Source: Oscillospiraceae bacterium | Lineage (GTDB): Bacteria > Bacillota > Clostridia > Oscillospirales > Acutalibacteraceae | Reading direction: 5' to 3' | Assembly (NCBI GenBank): GCA_015066625.1 | Contig: SVOC01000007.1 | Coordinates: 49,304 to 113,303 of the forward strand | DNA: 64,000 nucleotides | Shown here: piece after piece, positions 23,561 through 32,545 of the stretch | Layout of the letters: each line of letters opens with the position of its first letter | Position numbering within the stretch: the first letter of the stretch is position 1 | Notes under the pieces: model-generated | Database searches by the model: none | What the model saw: the letters and a program-made list of their open reading frames with translations, nothing else | What the model was told of the DNA's origin: nothing | Made by a program: the position numbers and the translations under genes

Positions 23561-24178
23561 GCTTTTGCAGAAATTCTTCATAACGCATTCTGTGCACTTG
23601 GGTCTGCCCGAAACGCAGGTGTCCCTGCCGTGAAGCACACAGCGATGGCAGAAATCGTTGCTTTCTTCGGGAGGAAGAATCTCACGAAGCTTCATTTCCA
23701 CCTTGTAGGGGTCTTTTGTTGAAACAAGACCCAGAAGATTTGAAATTCTTATCAGGTGTGTATCCGCAACAACGGCAGGCTTGCCGTAAACATCGCCCAC
23801 AATAAGATTTGCGGTTTTTCTGCCTACTCCGGGCAGACTTGTCAGGTCTTCGATGTTATCGGGCACCTTGCCGTCGAAATCCGCAAGCATTTTTTGGCAC
23901 ATTCCGATTATATCCCGTGCCTTTGCCCTGAAGAATCCGCAGGAATGAATAATTTTCTCCACATCCGCAACATCTGCGGCGGCAAAATCTTCCATAGTTT
24001 TATATTTTGCAAACAAATGCGGTGTTACAAGATTGACCCTTGCATCTGTGCATTGCGCCGAAAGTCGGGTAGCAATAATCAGCTGCAGAGGGTTTTCTGC
24101 GTTCAGGGAGCATATGGAATCGGGGTATTTTTCTTTCAGTGCATTAACTGCAAGCAAAGCTCTTTCTTTATCTGTCAT
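23549..24178 (-). CDS. nth: Endonuclease III
   Basis: DNA glycosylase/AP lyase that removes oxidised pyrimidines. The 209-residue protein has the HhH motif LTSLPGVGRKTANLIVGDVYG with the catalytic Lys in GVGRKTA, and the catalytic Asp in VVADTHLIR. A C-terminal [4Fe-4S] loop has the spacing C-x6-C-x2-C-x5-C (CVSGRPKCTECVMKNFC). The ATG at 24178 is favoured over the GTG at 24187 because GAGG lies 8 bases before it. The cluster ties the enzyme to the Fe-S machinery encoded 2 kb upstream. It converges with the small membrane gene, with a 12-base 3' overlap. Confidence 0.95.
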   Translation of the reverse strand: MTDKERALLAVNALKEKYPDSICSLNAENPLQLIIATRLSAQCTDARVNLVTPHLFAKYKTMEDFAAADVADVEKIIHSCGFFRAKARDIIGMCQKMLADFDGKVPDNIEDLTSLPGVGRKTANLIVGDVYGKPAVVADTHLIRISNLLGLVSTKDPYKVEMKLREILPPEESNDFCHRCVLHGRDTCVSGRPKCTECVMKNFCKSSKE

Positions 24179-24288
24179 TTTTCGCACCTCACATTCACAT
24201 CTGACAACAATTATATTATAATGAGTGAAAAATTTAAAGACATAATTTAAAATTACTGTGAATTTTCAGCATATACAAATAAAAACAG

Positions 24289-24317
24289 TTGATTTTGACC
24301 CGAAATTATGTTACGAT
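24289..24317 (+). promoter_or_regulatory. Probable promoter for the 643-aa lipoprotein
   Basis: TTGATT (24289-24294), a 17-base spacer and TACGAT (24312-24317), about 40 bases before the start. The hexamers are moderate matches. Confidence 0.5.
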
Positions 24318-24356
24318 AAATTACAACTGTTATTATATATAATAGGGGGATTACAT

Positions 24357-26288
24357 ATGAAAAACAAATTCACTGCAAGACTTTGCATCGTAATGTGCCT
24401 TGTTCTTGCAATTTCGTGCTTTACCGCTTGTAAGGTAAAGCCCGATAACGGTTCCACTACTACCCTTGCAGGTGACGATTGGCAGCCGGATTCAGGCTAC
24501 AACAAAGTTGTAATCAGCCAGGCTGAGCTTGTTGACCTTGTTGAGGATGCTCTTGGCACGGATATGCCTGAAAACTTCAACGGTGATCTTAATACTCTCA
24601 CTCCCGAACAGCTTGAAAAGGTTGAAAACCACGCTAAGGATGAGGGTCTTACCGTTGAGAAGGATCAGAACGGCGACACGGTTATCAAGAAGGAAGAAAT
24701 TCCCGTAACCGAAGCTCCCAAAGAAGAGGTTGAAGATCTTTTCAACAAGCTTTCAATCAAAGACCCCAGCAACCTTTCAAGCGAAGAATTTGAAGAGCTT
24801 TCAAAGGCTGCAGGCAGCGAAGGTCTTATTGTTCAGACAAAGCCCGACGGCGAGGTAGTTGTTGTAAAGCCTGTTACCACCACAAGAATCATCACTCAGG
24901 CTCCTGCAGAAACATCAAACAAAGTGAAGCCCCCCAAGACCACCAAGGGCACCACTTCAGTTTATAAGCCTCCCGTTCATCAGACAGCCGCACCTATGGG
25001 CACTTCAACAGAAATTACGGTTTCATCTCTTTCCGACGGCTGGATTACCAACTACGGCATCAAGGGTCACACTGTTTTGGTTGACAACGCAGTCACCAAA
25101 GACGGCGGCACCGTTGCGGTAGGCGTTACAACCGACGGCGGCGCAGGTACCGCCATTATCGTTAAATACAACGAAAAGGGTAAGGTTCAGTGGTCAGACA
25201 CCATTGAAGGCAACAATCAGGTTTCTCTCGACGGTGTTACCGTGCTTTCAGACGGCAGCATTGTTGCAGTAGGCTGTACTCTTGCAACAAATATTGCAAA
25301 CCCCGATGAATATGTATGCGACACAACCGTTGAAGGCGTTGTTGTGAAATATTCAAAGAACGGCGACAGACAGTGGCTGAAGATTGTCGGCGGCAGTGGA
25401 AGTGACATCTTCTATTCGGTTGAATCCACACCTGACGGCGGTTTTGTTGCAGGCGGTAAAACAACTTCAAAGGACGGCCACTTCTCAGGTCTCAGCGAGC
25501 ACAACACCAAGTCTTTTGTTGTTAAATTCGGTTCAAACGGCAACATTGAATGGAAAAACTGCCTTGCAGGTAAAATCCACTGCGCAGTCCGCAGTATAGC
25601 TGTAAACTCCGCAGGTGAAATCTTCACCGTTATGGAAAACAATAACAACGACGGCGATTTTGCACAGTTCAATCTTCCCGGAAACAAGAGAATGGGTGTT
25701 GTTGCAAAGTTTGGCTCAAACGGTAAGCTTCAGTGGGCAAAAGCTCTTTATGAAAGCGGCCTCACAAATATTCACGGCGTTACATACACCGATGACGGCG
25801 GCTGCGTTGTTGCAGGTCAGTATTCCGCAACGGCAAAGGAAGGTAACATCTACAGCTTCAAGAAAATCTTTAACGGCGGTACCGGCGGCACATACGACGG
25901 TGTCATCATTAAATATAAAGCAGACGGCTCGATGTCATGGATGACTCCCCTTATCGGCTTCGAAAGCGATTTCATCACCGATATCACAAGAATCTCAAAC
26001 GGTTATGCAGTATGCGGCTACTCCGCTTCATCAAACCGTGACTTCCAGGGTCTTGGCAAGGGCGATTACGATGCTTTTGTTTACACTCTCAACAAATACG
26101 GCGAGCTTGAAAAGATTCACACCTTCGGCGGTTCAGCTCCTGATAACGCAAGAACCCTTTGTGCAAGCGGCGATATGCTCTATGTAGGCGGTTCAACCAA
26201 TTCCACAGACGGTGCATTTGCAGGGCTTACACCTGCCGCCACAACAGACCTTGCAGCAGGCGTAATGCGTTGCTACAAACTCTCATAA
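24357..26288 (+). CDS. Secreted lipoprotein with beta-propeller-like repeats
   Basis: Substrate unknown. The ATG at 24357 after AGGGGG gives a lipoprotein signal peptide with lipobox SCFTAC, so the mature protein is tethered at Cys about 20; the track start adds 33 unrelated residues. Residues about 50-165 are acidic and helical, with a repeated EELVDLV/NFNGDLNTL-x-PEQLEK type segment (about 50-95 and 120-160). A Thr/Pro/Lys-rich linker (about 170-215) follows, then about 400 residues of repeats each with a DGG-(F/S/C)-VA-x-G motif and a (V/I)KY/F-x-x-(N/D)-G-x-(V/I/L)-x-W motif. This is the pattern of SBBP-type or related propeller repeats. Probably a surface binding protein; 643 residues. 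Confidence 0.82.
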   Translation: MKNKFTARLCIVMCLVLAISCFTACKVKPDNGSTTTLAGDDWQPDSGYNKVVISQAELVDLVEDALGTDMPENFNGDLNTLTPEQLEKVENHAKDEGLTVEKDQNGDTVIKKEEIPVTEAPKEEVEDLFNKLSIKDPSNLSSEEFEELSKAAGSEGLIVQTKPDGEVVVVKPVTTTRIITQAPAETSNKVKPPKTTKGTTSVYKPPVHQTAAPMGTSTEITVSSLSDGWITNYGIKGHTVLVDNAVTKDGGTVAVGVTTDGGAGTAIIVKYNEKGKVQWSDTIEGNNQVSLDGVTVLSDGSIVAVGCTLATNIANPDEYVCDTTVEGVVVKYSKNGDRQWLKIVGGSGSDIFYSVESTPDGGFVAGGKTTSKDGHFSGLSEHNTKSFVVKFGSNGNIEWKNCLAGKIHCAVRSIAVNSAGEIFTVMENNNNDGDFAQFNLPGNKRMGVVAKFGSNGKLQWAKALYESGLTNIHGVTYTDDGGCVVAGQYSATAKEGNIYSFKKIFNGGTGGTYDGVIIKYKADGSMSWMTPLIGFESDFITDITRISNGYAVCGYSASSNRDFQGLGKGDYDAFVYTLNKYGELEKIHTFGGSAPDNARTLCASGDMLYVGGSTNSTDGAFAGLTPAATTDLAAGVMRCYKLS

Positions 26289-26298
26289 AAATAAGCAA

Positions 26299-26331
26299 AG
26301 GGCTGACTCAATTGAGTCAGCCCTCTTTTTT
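26299..26331 (+). terminator. Terminator of the 643-aa lipoprotein gene
   Basis: A perfect 26-base palindrome AGGGCTGACTCAA / TTGAGTCAGCCCT is followed by CTTTTTT. The T-run overlaps the stop codon of the small minus-strand gene, which may share the hairpin. Confidence 0.88.
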
Positions 26332-26431
26332 ATCCTGCAAGTGCGTAAAAAGCTACCGTTACTACGCCAAGCACCATAATTGCACAAAGCACGAGTGCCG
26401 TAATGCGCACAAACAAATTGTGTCCCTTCAT
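26330..26431 (-). CDS. 33-residue single-pass membrane protein
   Basis: Not in the ORF track. It reads MKGHNLFVRITALVLCAIMV followed by LGVVTVAFYALAG, one hydrophobic helix with a basic N-terminus and almost no exposed domain. Support for a real gene: a GGAGGA ribosome binding site 4-5 bases before the ATG, a good TTGACA-17-TATTAT promoter about 32 bases upstream of the start, and a terminator directly at its end. The function is unknown; small hydrophobic proteins of this size are often regulators of membrane complexes, type I toxins or stress factors, none of which can be singled out here. Confidence 0.75.
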   Translation of the reverse strand: MKGHNLFVRITALVLCAIMVLGVVTVAFYALAG

Positions 26432-26462
26432 TTTATCCTCCGATATGATTTTTCTACCTATT

Positions 26463-26491
26463 ATAATAAACCTATAATATAATATTGTCAA
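26463..26491 (-). promoter_or_regulatory. Promoter for the 33-residue membrane protein
   Basis: On the minus strand TTGACA (26491-26486), a 17-base spacer and TATTAT (26468-26463). It diverges from the promoter at 26503. Confidence 0.75.
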
Positions 26492-26502
26492 CAAAATTTC
26501 CG

Positions 26503-26531
26503 TTGACTATTTTTTTTGCATTTGATATACT
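26503..26531 (+). promoter_or_regulatory. Promoter for the 280-aa propeller-like protein operon
   Basis: TTGACT (26503-26508), a 17-base T-rich spacer and TATACT (26526-26531), about 33 bases before the ATG at 26564. Confidence 0.75.
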
Positions 26532-26563
26532 TCATACGGATACTTTTGGAAGGAGAATATATT

Positions 26564-27406
26564 ATGAGTACATTTTCGCTTATGCTTAACAAAATTCTTT
26601 CTATCATCTTTGCCGTGGTGCTGATTCCCTTTTCGGCACTGACTCACGGAATAGACCTTATTTCTGTCGGTGACAGAACAGACTCCGAAAAGACAAATGT
26701 GGTGGGAATAGGTGCATATTTCCGCTCACAGGGTATGACAAGTGACGGCGAAACCCTTTATTTTTCATCGAAAACAACTGTTATCCGCACCGAAGGCGAT
26801 GCAAAAACCCTTATTAACGCCAATTATTTTGCCATCCCCGATGAACTCAAGGAGTTTGGCATAAAACATATCGGCGGTTTAAGCTATTACAACGGATATA
26901 TTTATGCAGGTCTTGAAGACAGTAAGGTGTGGGATTACCCCATCGTAGGCATTTTTGATGCAGAAACTCTTGAACTTGTTGATTATTACATTATGGACAG
27001 TGAAAAAATAACAAGAGGTCTGCCCTGGGTATGCGTAAACAATGAAAACGGCTATCTTTACTGTACCGACCACTCAAAAAACCCCACAAAGCTTCTTGTT
27101 TATGACACCGCAAGGGAAATGGCTTTTGTTGAGGAGGTTATTCTTCAAAGCTCTCCCTATGCAATTCAGGGTGCAGAATTTTATGACGGCAAAATTTACG
27201 CCGCAACCAATGACGATACTCAGGCAATTTATATAATTGACCCCGTTACGGGCGGCGTTGAAAAGCTTCTTGACCGCAATCTCACAGGCGGCAGCGAAGG
27301 CGAAGGCATGACCTTCATAATCAAAGACGGCAAACCCGTGCTTACTGCTATGGATATGGGTCCCCTTTTCATAAACGCCTTTGTGCGTGAATATCCTTTT
27401 GAGTAA
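26564..27406 (+). CDS. Exported beta-propeller-like protein
   Basis: Function unknown. The ATG at 26564 after GGAAGGAG gives 280 residues with an N-terminal hydrophobic segment (about 6-30, LSIIFAVVLIPFSALTHG) that should export or anchor the protein; the track start is 16 codons too early. The rest has repeated strands of the type GGLSYYNGYIYAGLED, NENGYLYCTDH, QGAEFYDGKIYAATND-x-x-x-AIYIIDP, resembling YncE- or glutamine-cyclotransferase-like propellers that read as accessory binding proteins. No catalytic residues stand out. It lies 17 bases before the third DUF4474-like paralog and is probably co-transcribed with it. Confidence 0.75.
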   Translation: MSTFSLMLNKILSIIFAVVLIPFSALTHGIDLISVGDRTDSEKTNVVGIGAYFRSQGMTSDGETLYFSSKTTVIRTEGDAKTLINANYFAIPDELKEFGIKHIGGLSYYNGYIYAGLEDSKVWDYPIVGIFDAETLELVDYYIMDSEKITRGLPWVCVNNENGYLYCTDHSKNPTKLLVYDTAREMAFVEEVILQSSPYAIQGAEFYDGKIYAATNDDTQAIYIIDPVTGGVEKLLDRNLTGGSEGEGMTFIIKDGKPVLTAMDMGPLFINAFVREYPFE

Positions 27407-27423
27407 AGAAAGGAGAAGATGAA

Positions 27424-28440
27424 ATGAAAAACAAAGTGATACCCATTGCAGTGGGTGCTGTTGCCGTGGCTCTTGTTGCAATTGTTGCGGTGCTTGGCAT
27501 AAAAATGAACGTCAGCCCTGCCGTAGAGCCTGCACAGGGCACAACACAAGCCGAAACTACTGCAGAAATCACATACCCCGTTTATGAGGAAACACGGTTT
27601 TCTCTGCCTGATCTGACAGAAACCGAACAGACAACCGTAACCGAAACGGAAGCTTCATCAACCGCACCGTCAGAAACCGAAAAGGCACCGGAATCAACGA
27701 CCCTTGCCGAAAAGCTGACTCAGGTTGCAACAACGGCTGTAAACAAAGTGTTTAAAGAGGTTTTTGCACTGCCCAAAGCACCACAGTATGTGCCGCCCGA
27801 TACAGACCTTGACTTTGCAAAAATCAATCTTGCTTCATACAAATACAACCCTGACGGCAATTTTTATTACACCGATGATAAGGAATGCTGGCAGAAAAAC
27901 TTCGGCTTCAATGAAGTTTACGATGCCTTTGCACCTGTTACCATGATGTATTATGATACCGTGCGTACAACCTTTGATTACGGCGGCAAGGAATGGATGA
28001 TTCAGACCTGGAAGGGTCAGTACGGAGTAATGTTCGTAGGCGGTGAGGTGGGTGTTTACACCAGACCTTTGGGCAGTATCGGTTCCCATTATGTCTGCGC
28101 CGACAAGGAAGACTGGCTTTATATGGAAACCGCCTTTATGTGGGATGAATACGGCACCGGCGAATACCGTGCGGTTTTCAACCGTGATTACGACAAATAC
28201 TGGTGGGCAACGGGCTTTGTTGTCGGTTTCCCCAACGGCAGTCTGCGCAAAACTCTTACGGAATTCCGCCTTGTGACACACATCACCTTCAAGGATACGG
28301 AAATGGCTGATGCCTTCTGCAAATCATTTGAAGCAAACGGCTTTACAAGAGTTTCAAAGCTTAACAACAATTCACCCGACACCTTTGTTCAGGTTGGACC
28401 TGATGTTGCCTTTGTGTGGCAAAACATCAATCATAAATAG
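27424..28440 (+). CDS. Membrane-anchored extracytoplasmic protein, DUF4474-like (paralog 3)
   Basis: Function unknown. The 338-residue protein has the same plan as the genes at 13941 and 15075: a signal anchor (about 5-27), a Thr/Glu-rich stalk (about 35-100, ETEQTTVTETEASSTAPSE), and the C-terminal domain with YYTDDKECWQKNFGFNEVYD, KEWMIQTWKGQYGVMFVGGE, HYVCADKEDWLYMETAFMW and YWWATGFVVGFPNGSL. It is closer to paralog 2 than to paralog 1, to judge from the shared YYTDDK and GFNEVYD blocks. Strong ribosome binding site (AAAGGAG). The terminator immediately downstream is shared with serA. Confidence 0.85.
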   Translation: MKNKVIPIAVGAVAVALVAIVAVLGIKMNVSPAVEPAQGTTQAETTAEITYPVYEETRFSLPDLTETEQTTVTETEASSTAPSETEKAPESTTLAEKLTQVATTAVNKVFKEVFALPKAPQYVPPDTDLDFAKINLASYKYNPDGNFYYTDDKECWQKNFGFNEVYDAFAPVTMMYYDTVRTTFDYGGKEWMIQTWKGQYGVMFVGGEVGVYTRPLGSIGSHYVCADKEDWLYMETAFMWDEYGTGEYRAVFNRDYDKYWWATGFVVGFPNGSLRKTLTEFRLVTHITFKDTEMADAFCKSFEANGFTRVSKLNNNSPDTFVQVGPDVAFVWQNINHK

Positions 28441-28447
28441 ATACAAA

Positions 28448-28480
28448 AAGACCTCCGAAAAATCGGAGGTCTTGGTTTTT
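28448..28480. terminator. Bidirectional terminator between paralog 3 and serA
   Basis: Eleven-bp perfect stem AAGACCTCCGA / TCGGAGGTCTT with an AAAA loop, then GGTTTTTTT on the plus strand, and A-rich flank on the other side that serves serA. Confidence 0.9.
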
Positions 28481-28484
28481 TTAA

Positions 28485-29612
28485 TTACTTTATAACTCTT
28501 ACTCTGATTGCGCCTTCAACTGCGGTATCGAATTCTTTATCGGTATCGATTACGGTGTAACCCATATCCTTTTTGTTGGCAGTGAAGATTGAAGTAACCT
28601 CTGCGCCTGCTGCCTTTGCGGCTGCCTCCGCCTTTGTTGCGAATTCATCTGCATTTTCCTTATGGATAAAACAGGTACGCACTGCAAAGCTCTCTGCAAG
28701 ACAGGTGTTGGGAAGGTTAACCGAATTCTTGATTGCGCCTTTAAGAAGATATGCAGAAACTTCGTCAGCTGCCATCATAGCACAGTTTTCTTCACTTTCG
28801 GGAGTTGATGCGCCAAGGTGGGGAATAGCTGTTACACCCTCTGCGCCAAGCTGCTCATCTGTGGGGAAGTCTGTTACATAAGCTCCTGCCTTACCGCTTG
28901 CAAGTGCATCAATGATATCCTTTGAAGCAACAAGCTCACCGCGGGCAAAGTTGAGAATTCTTACGCCGTCCTTCATTTTTGCGATTGTTTCGGCGTTAAT
29001 CATACCTCTTGTACCGTCGTTGAGAGGAGCGTGAAGTGTGATGTAATCGCTGTTTGCAAAAATCTCGTCAAGCTCAACAAGCTTTATATCTGTCTTGCCT
29101 ACGGCAAAGGGGTCGTATGCAAAAACATCCATACCCAGTGCCTTTGCGCTCTCTGCAACAAGTGCACCGATTGCGCCGAGACCTACAATACCCAGAGTTT
29201 TGCCGAGAATTTCGGGGCCTGCAAAGTTGCTCTTGCCCTTTTCAACCAGCTTGCCTACGTTATCGCCTTCGCCTTTAAGGGTTTTGCACCAGTCAAGTGA
29301 TGCGGCAACCTTTCTTGAAGCAAGGAAAAGCGAGCAGATAACAAGCTCCTTAACTGCATTTGCGTTTGCACCGGGAGTGTTGAAAACAACTATACCCTTA
29401 TCACTGCAGGCAGGAATGGGGATATTGTTGACACCTGCACCTGCTCTTGCGATTGCAACTGTGTTTTCGCTGAGCTCCATTTCGTGCATTGAAGCTGAGC
29501 GCACAAGAATTGCATCGGGATTCTCAAATGCGTCGCCGCAGTTGAAAAGTGTGCTGTCAAGACGGTCAAGACCGTTTTTGGAAATTTTGTTTAAAGTTAA
29601 AATATTGTACAT
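28485..29612 (-). CDS. serA: D-3-phosphoglycerate dehydrogenase
   Basis: Oxidises 3-phosphoglycerate with NAD, the first step of serine synthesis. The ATG at 29612 follows GGGGAG with 6-base spacing; the track uses the GTG just upstream. The 375 residues show the substrate-domain halves, the NAD Rossmann motif LGIVGLGAIGALVAESAKALG, the catalytic Arg in FARGEL, an acidic partner in the PTDEQLG region and His in AIPHLGAST. The last 65 residues resemble a short ACT-like regulatory domain, but lack obvious serine-binding motifs. It is 12 bases after serC; serB is not in the window. Confidence 0.93.
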   Translation of the reverse strand: MYNILTLNKISKNGLDRLDSTLFNCGDAFENPDAILVRSASMHEMELSENTVAIARAGAGVNNIPIPACSDKGIVVFNTPGANANAVKELVICSLFLASRKVAASLDWCKTLKGEGDNVGKLVEKGKSNFAGPEILGKTLGIVGLGAIGALVAESAKALGMDVFAYDPFAVGKTDIKLVELDEIFANSDYITLHAPLNDGTRGMINAETIAKMKDGVRILNFARGELVASKDIIDALASGKAGAYVTDFPTDEQLGAEGVTAIPHLGASTPESEENCAMMAADEVSAYLLKGAIKNSVNLPNTCLAESFAVRTCFIHKENADEFATKAEAAAKAAGAEVTSIFTANKKDMGYTVIDTDKEFDTAVEGAIRVRVIK

Positions 29613-29627
29613 CACAAGCTCCCCTTA

Positions 29628-30707
29628 TCAGTTATTCTTCTCGAATTCAGCCATGAACTCAACAAGCTTTTCAACGCCTTCAATGGGCATTGCGTTATAG
29701 ATTGAAGCTCTCATACCGCCGACTGAACGGTGACCCTTAAGGTTAACAAAGCCTGCAGCTGTTGCATCCTTGACAAATTTTGCGTTAAGCTCTTCGCTTT
29801 CCGTAACGAATGTAACATTCATCATTGAACGGTCACTCTTCTTGACGGGGTTATGGAACATCTTGCTGTTATCAATGAAATCATAGAGAATTGAGCACTT
29901 CTTTTCGTTATGAAGCTTCATTGCTTCAAGACCGCCCAGATTCTTAATCCATTCAAGCACAAGCTTGCACATATAAATGGAGTAGCAGGGAGGTGTGTTA
30001 TAAAGTGAATCGTTATCCGCAAGCACCTTGTAATCAAGCATTGTAGGAGTATAATCCCTTGCATTGCCCAGAAGATCTTCACGGACAATAACGATTGTCA
30101 GGCCTGCGGGAGCAACGTTTTTCTGTGCGCCGCCGTAGATAACGCCGTATTTTGAAACATCCATAGGCTCTGAAAGGAAGCAGGATGAAACGTCTGCAAC
30201 CAGAGGAACATTGCCTGTATCGGGAAGCTGTGCATAGCGTGTGCCGTAGATTGTATTGTTCTGGCAGATGTAGAAATAATCTGCATCGGGTCTGAAATCA
30301 GCCTTGTCAAGCTCGGGAATGCAGGCAAAATTCTGCTCCTTTGATGAGCCTACAACCTTGATATCGCCGTATTTTGTTGCTTCCTTGTAAGCCTTTGTTG
30401 AGAACTGACCCGAAAGAACATAATCAGCCTTACCGCTGCCGTTAAGGAAGTTGAGAGGGATTGCCGCAAACTGTGTTGAAGCACCGCCCTGACAGAAGAT
30501 TACCTTGTAGTTATCGGGGATATTCATAATCTCCTTAAAGAGATCACGGGCACCGAAGATAATCTCCTCATAGACCTTTGAACGGTGGCTCATTTCCATT
30601 ACGGACTGACCGCTGCCTTTGTAATCAAGCATTTCCGCAGCTGCTCTGTTAAGAACGCTTTCGGGAAGCATTGAGGGACCTGCCGAAAAATTATAAACTC
30701 TTGCCAT
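29628..30707 (-). CDS. serC: Phosphoserine aminotransferase
   Basis: PLP enzyme that converts 3-phosphohydroxypyruvate and glutamate to phosphoserine, the second serine step; may also serve pyridoxal synthesis. The 359-residue protein has the family start YNFSAGPSMLPESVL, the phosphate loop CQGGASTQFA, DVSSCFLSEPMDVSKYG, the PLP lysine in GGAQKNVAPAGL, and the C-terminal FVNLKGHRSVGGMRASIYNAMP block. It precedes serA in the same operon and follows aspS by 35 bases. The start ATG follows GGAAGGATG. Confidence 0.96.
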   Translation of the reverse strand: MARVYNFSAGPSMLPESVLNRAAAEMLDYKGSGQSVMEMSHRSKVYEEIIFGARDLFKEIMNIPDNYKVIFCQGGASTQFAAIPLNFLNGSGKADYVLSGQFSTKAYKEATKYGDIKVVGSSKEQNFACIPELDKADFRPDADYFYICQNNTIYGTRYAQLPDTGNVPLVADVSSCFLSEPMDVSKYGVIYGGAQKNVAPAGLTIVIVREDLLGNARDYTPTMLDYKVLADNDSLYNTPPCYSIYMCKLVLEWIKNLGGLEAMKLHNEKKCSILYDFIDNSKMFHNPVKKSDRSMMNVTFVTESEELNAKFVKDATAAGFVNLKGHRSVGGMRASIYNAMPIEGVEKLVEFMAEFEKNN

Positions 30708-30742
30708 TGTATTTTCATCCTTCCGAAAAAATTTACTATATA

Positions 30743-32530
30743 TTATTCGTTTTCTGCCGTGATTGCTATTCCCAGGTCGTCAAGCTGAACACCGTCAACG
30801 GTTGCAGGGCATTCCGTCATAGGCTCACTTGCATTCTGCACCTTGGGATATGCAATAACATCTCTCAGGGATTCACTGCCAAGCATCTGCATAACAAGTC
30901 TGTCAAGACCGATACCCATGCCGCCGTGAGGAGGTGCGCCGTACTTGAAGGCATCAAGCAGATAGCCGAATTTATTGTGTGCCTCTTCGTCTGAAAGACC
31001 GAGAAGTGAGAAAATTCTTGCCTGTAAGTCGGGGTTTGTGATTCTGATTGAGCCTGAGCAAAGCTCAACGCCGTTGAGAACAAGGTCATATGCCTTTGCT
31101 CTGACAGCACCCTTATCGCTTTCAAGGTAATCAAGACATTCATCCATGGGCGATGTGAACGGGTGATGCATTGCAACAAACTGCTGTGTTTCTTCATCCC
31201 AATCAAAGAAGGGGAATTCGGTAATCCAGAGAAGATTATATTGCTTCTCGGGAATTATGTCAAGCTTCTTTGCAACAGCCTGACGGAGTGCACCAAGCAC
31301 TGAAAGCACGGTTGAATTTTTGCCGTCGCCGATAATAAGAACAACGTCGCCTGCCTTTGCATCAGCCTTTTCAAGCAGTGCATTCATTTCATCCTCGGTA
31401 AGGAACTTTGCAAATGATGAAGCCATTGTGCCGTCATCATTCATTCTTACCCAGGCAAGACCCTTTGCGCCGATACCTCTTACCATTTCGGTAAGCTTAT
31501 CAATCTCTTTTCTTGTGAGTGTATTTACAGCACCCTTTGCGGTGATACCTCTTACACTGCCGCCTGCTTCAAGTGCACCTGTGAAAACTCCGAAGCCGCA
31601 GCCCTTTACTGTTTCACTAAGGTCGTAAATTTCCATACCGAAGCGGGTGTCGGGCTTGTCGCTGCCATAGCGTTCCATAGCCTCTTTGTAAGTAAGTCTG
31701 GGCAGAGGAAGCTGAATATCAACACCAAGTGCTTCTTTGAAAACTCTTGCCATATAGCCTTCACCGATTGCAAGAACATCCTCCATATCAACGAAAGACA
31801 TTTCAAGGTCAATCTGAGTGAATTCGGGCTGACGGTCTGCACGAAGGTCCTCGTCACGGAAGCAACGGGCAATCTGCATATATCTGTCAAAGCCTGCAAC
31901 CATTGAAAGCTGCTTATAAAGCTGAGGTGACTGGGGAAGTGCGTAAAACTTGCCCTTATGGATACGGCTGGGAACAAGGTAGTCTCTTGCACCCTCGGGA
32001 GTTGACTTGATAAGAATGGGTGTTTCTATTTCAATAAAGCCGTTTTCATCGAAGTAGTCCCTTGTGATTTTTGTAATCTTGTGGCGGAGAAGAATATTTC
32101 TCTGCAAATCGGGTCTGCGAAGGTCAAGATAGCGGTATTTGAGCCTCGTAAGCTCCGCTGTCTGACAATCCTCAATGATTTCAAAGGGAGGAGTTTCGCT
32201 CTTTGCAAGAATACGAAGGTCCGTAACCTCAATTTCAATCTCACCTGTGGGGATTTCCGTATTCTTTGCGGAGCGCTCTCTTACAACGCCCTGAGCCATA
32301 AGTACATATTCGCTTCTTGCGGATGCTGCCTTTTCAAAAACATCCTTTGCGGTTGACTCGTCAAAAGCAAGCTGAACAATGCCTTCTCTGTCACGAAGGT
32401 CAATGAAGATGAGTGCGCCCAGATCTCTCTGACGCTGTACCCAGCCTGCAACGGTTACGGTTTTGCCTGCATCCGAAAGACGGAGCTCGCCGCAATAGTT
32501 TGTTCGTTTAAGTCCTGTCATAAAGTCCAT
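30743..32530 (-). CDS. aspS: Aspartyl-tRNA synthetase
   Basis: Charges tRNA-Asp (and possibly tRNA-Asn if the non-discriminating form). The 595-residue bacterial-type class II enzyme has an N-terminal OB anticodon domain (about 1-110, with VAGWVQRQRDLGALIFIDLRDR), the catalytic core with LPQSPQLYKQ, RCFRDEDLRADRQPEFTQID (motif 2), a GAD insertion domain (about 295-410) and motif 3 GGMGIGLDRLVMQML. It lies 15 bases after hisS, a common pairing in Firmicutes. No T-box leader is visible before it. Confidence 0.96.
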   Translation of the reverse strand: MDFMTGLKRTNYCGELRLSDAGKTVTVAGWVQRQRDLGALIFIDLRDREGIVQLAFDESTAKDVFEKAASARSEYVLMAQGVVRERSAKNTEIPTGEIEIEVTDLRILAKSETPPFEIIEDCQTAELTRLKYRYLDLRRPDLQRNILLRHKITKITRDYFDENGFIEIETPILIKSTPEGARDYLVPSRIHKGKFYALPQSPQLYKQLSMVAGFDRYMQIARCFRDEDLRADRQPEFTQIDLEMSFVDMEDVLAIGEGYMARVFKEALGVDIQLPLPRLTYKEAMERYGSDKPDTRFGMEIYDLSETVKGCGFGVFTGALEAGGSVRGITAKGAVNTLTRKEIDKLTEMVRGIGAKGLAWVRMNDDGTMASSFAKFLTEDEMNALLEKADAKAGDVVLIIGDGKNSTVLSVLGALRQAVAKKLDIIPEKQYNLLWITEFPFFDWDEETQQFVAMHHPFTSPMDECLDYLESDKGAVRAKAYDLVLNGVELCSGSIRITNPDLQARIFSLLGLSDEEAHNKFGYLLDAFKYGAPPHGGMGIGLDRLVMQMLGSESLRDVIAYPKVQNASEPMTECPATVDGVQLDDLGIAITAENE

Positions 32531-32545
32531 TTTATTTCTGTCCTC

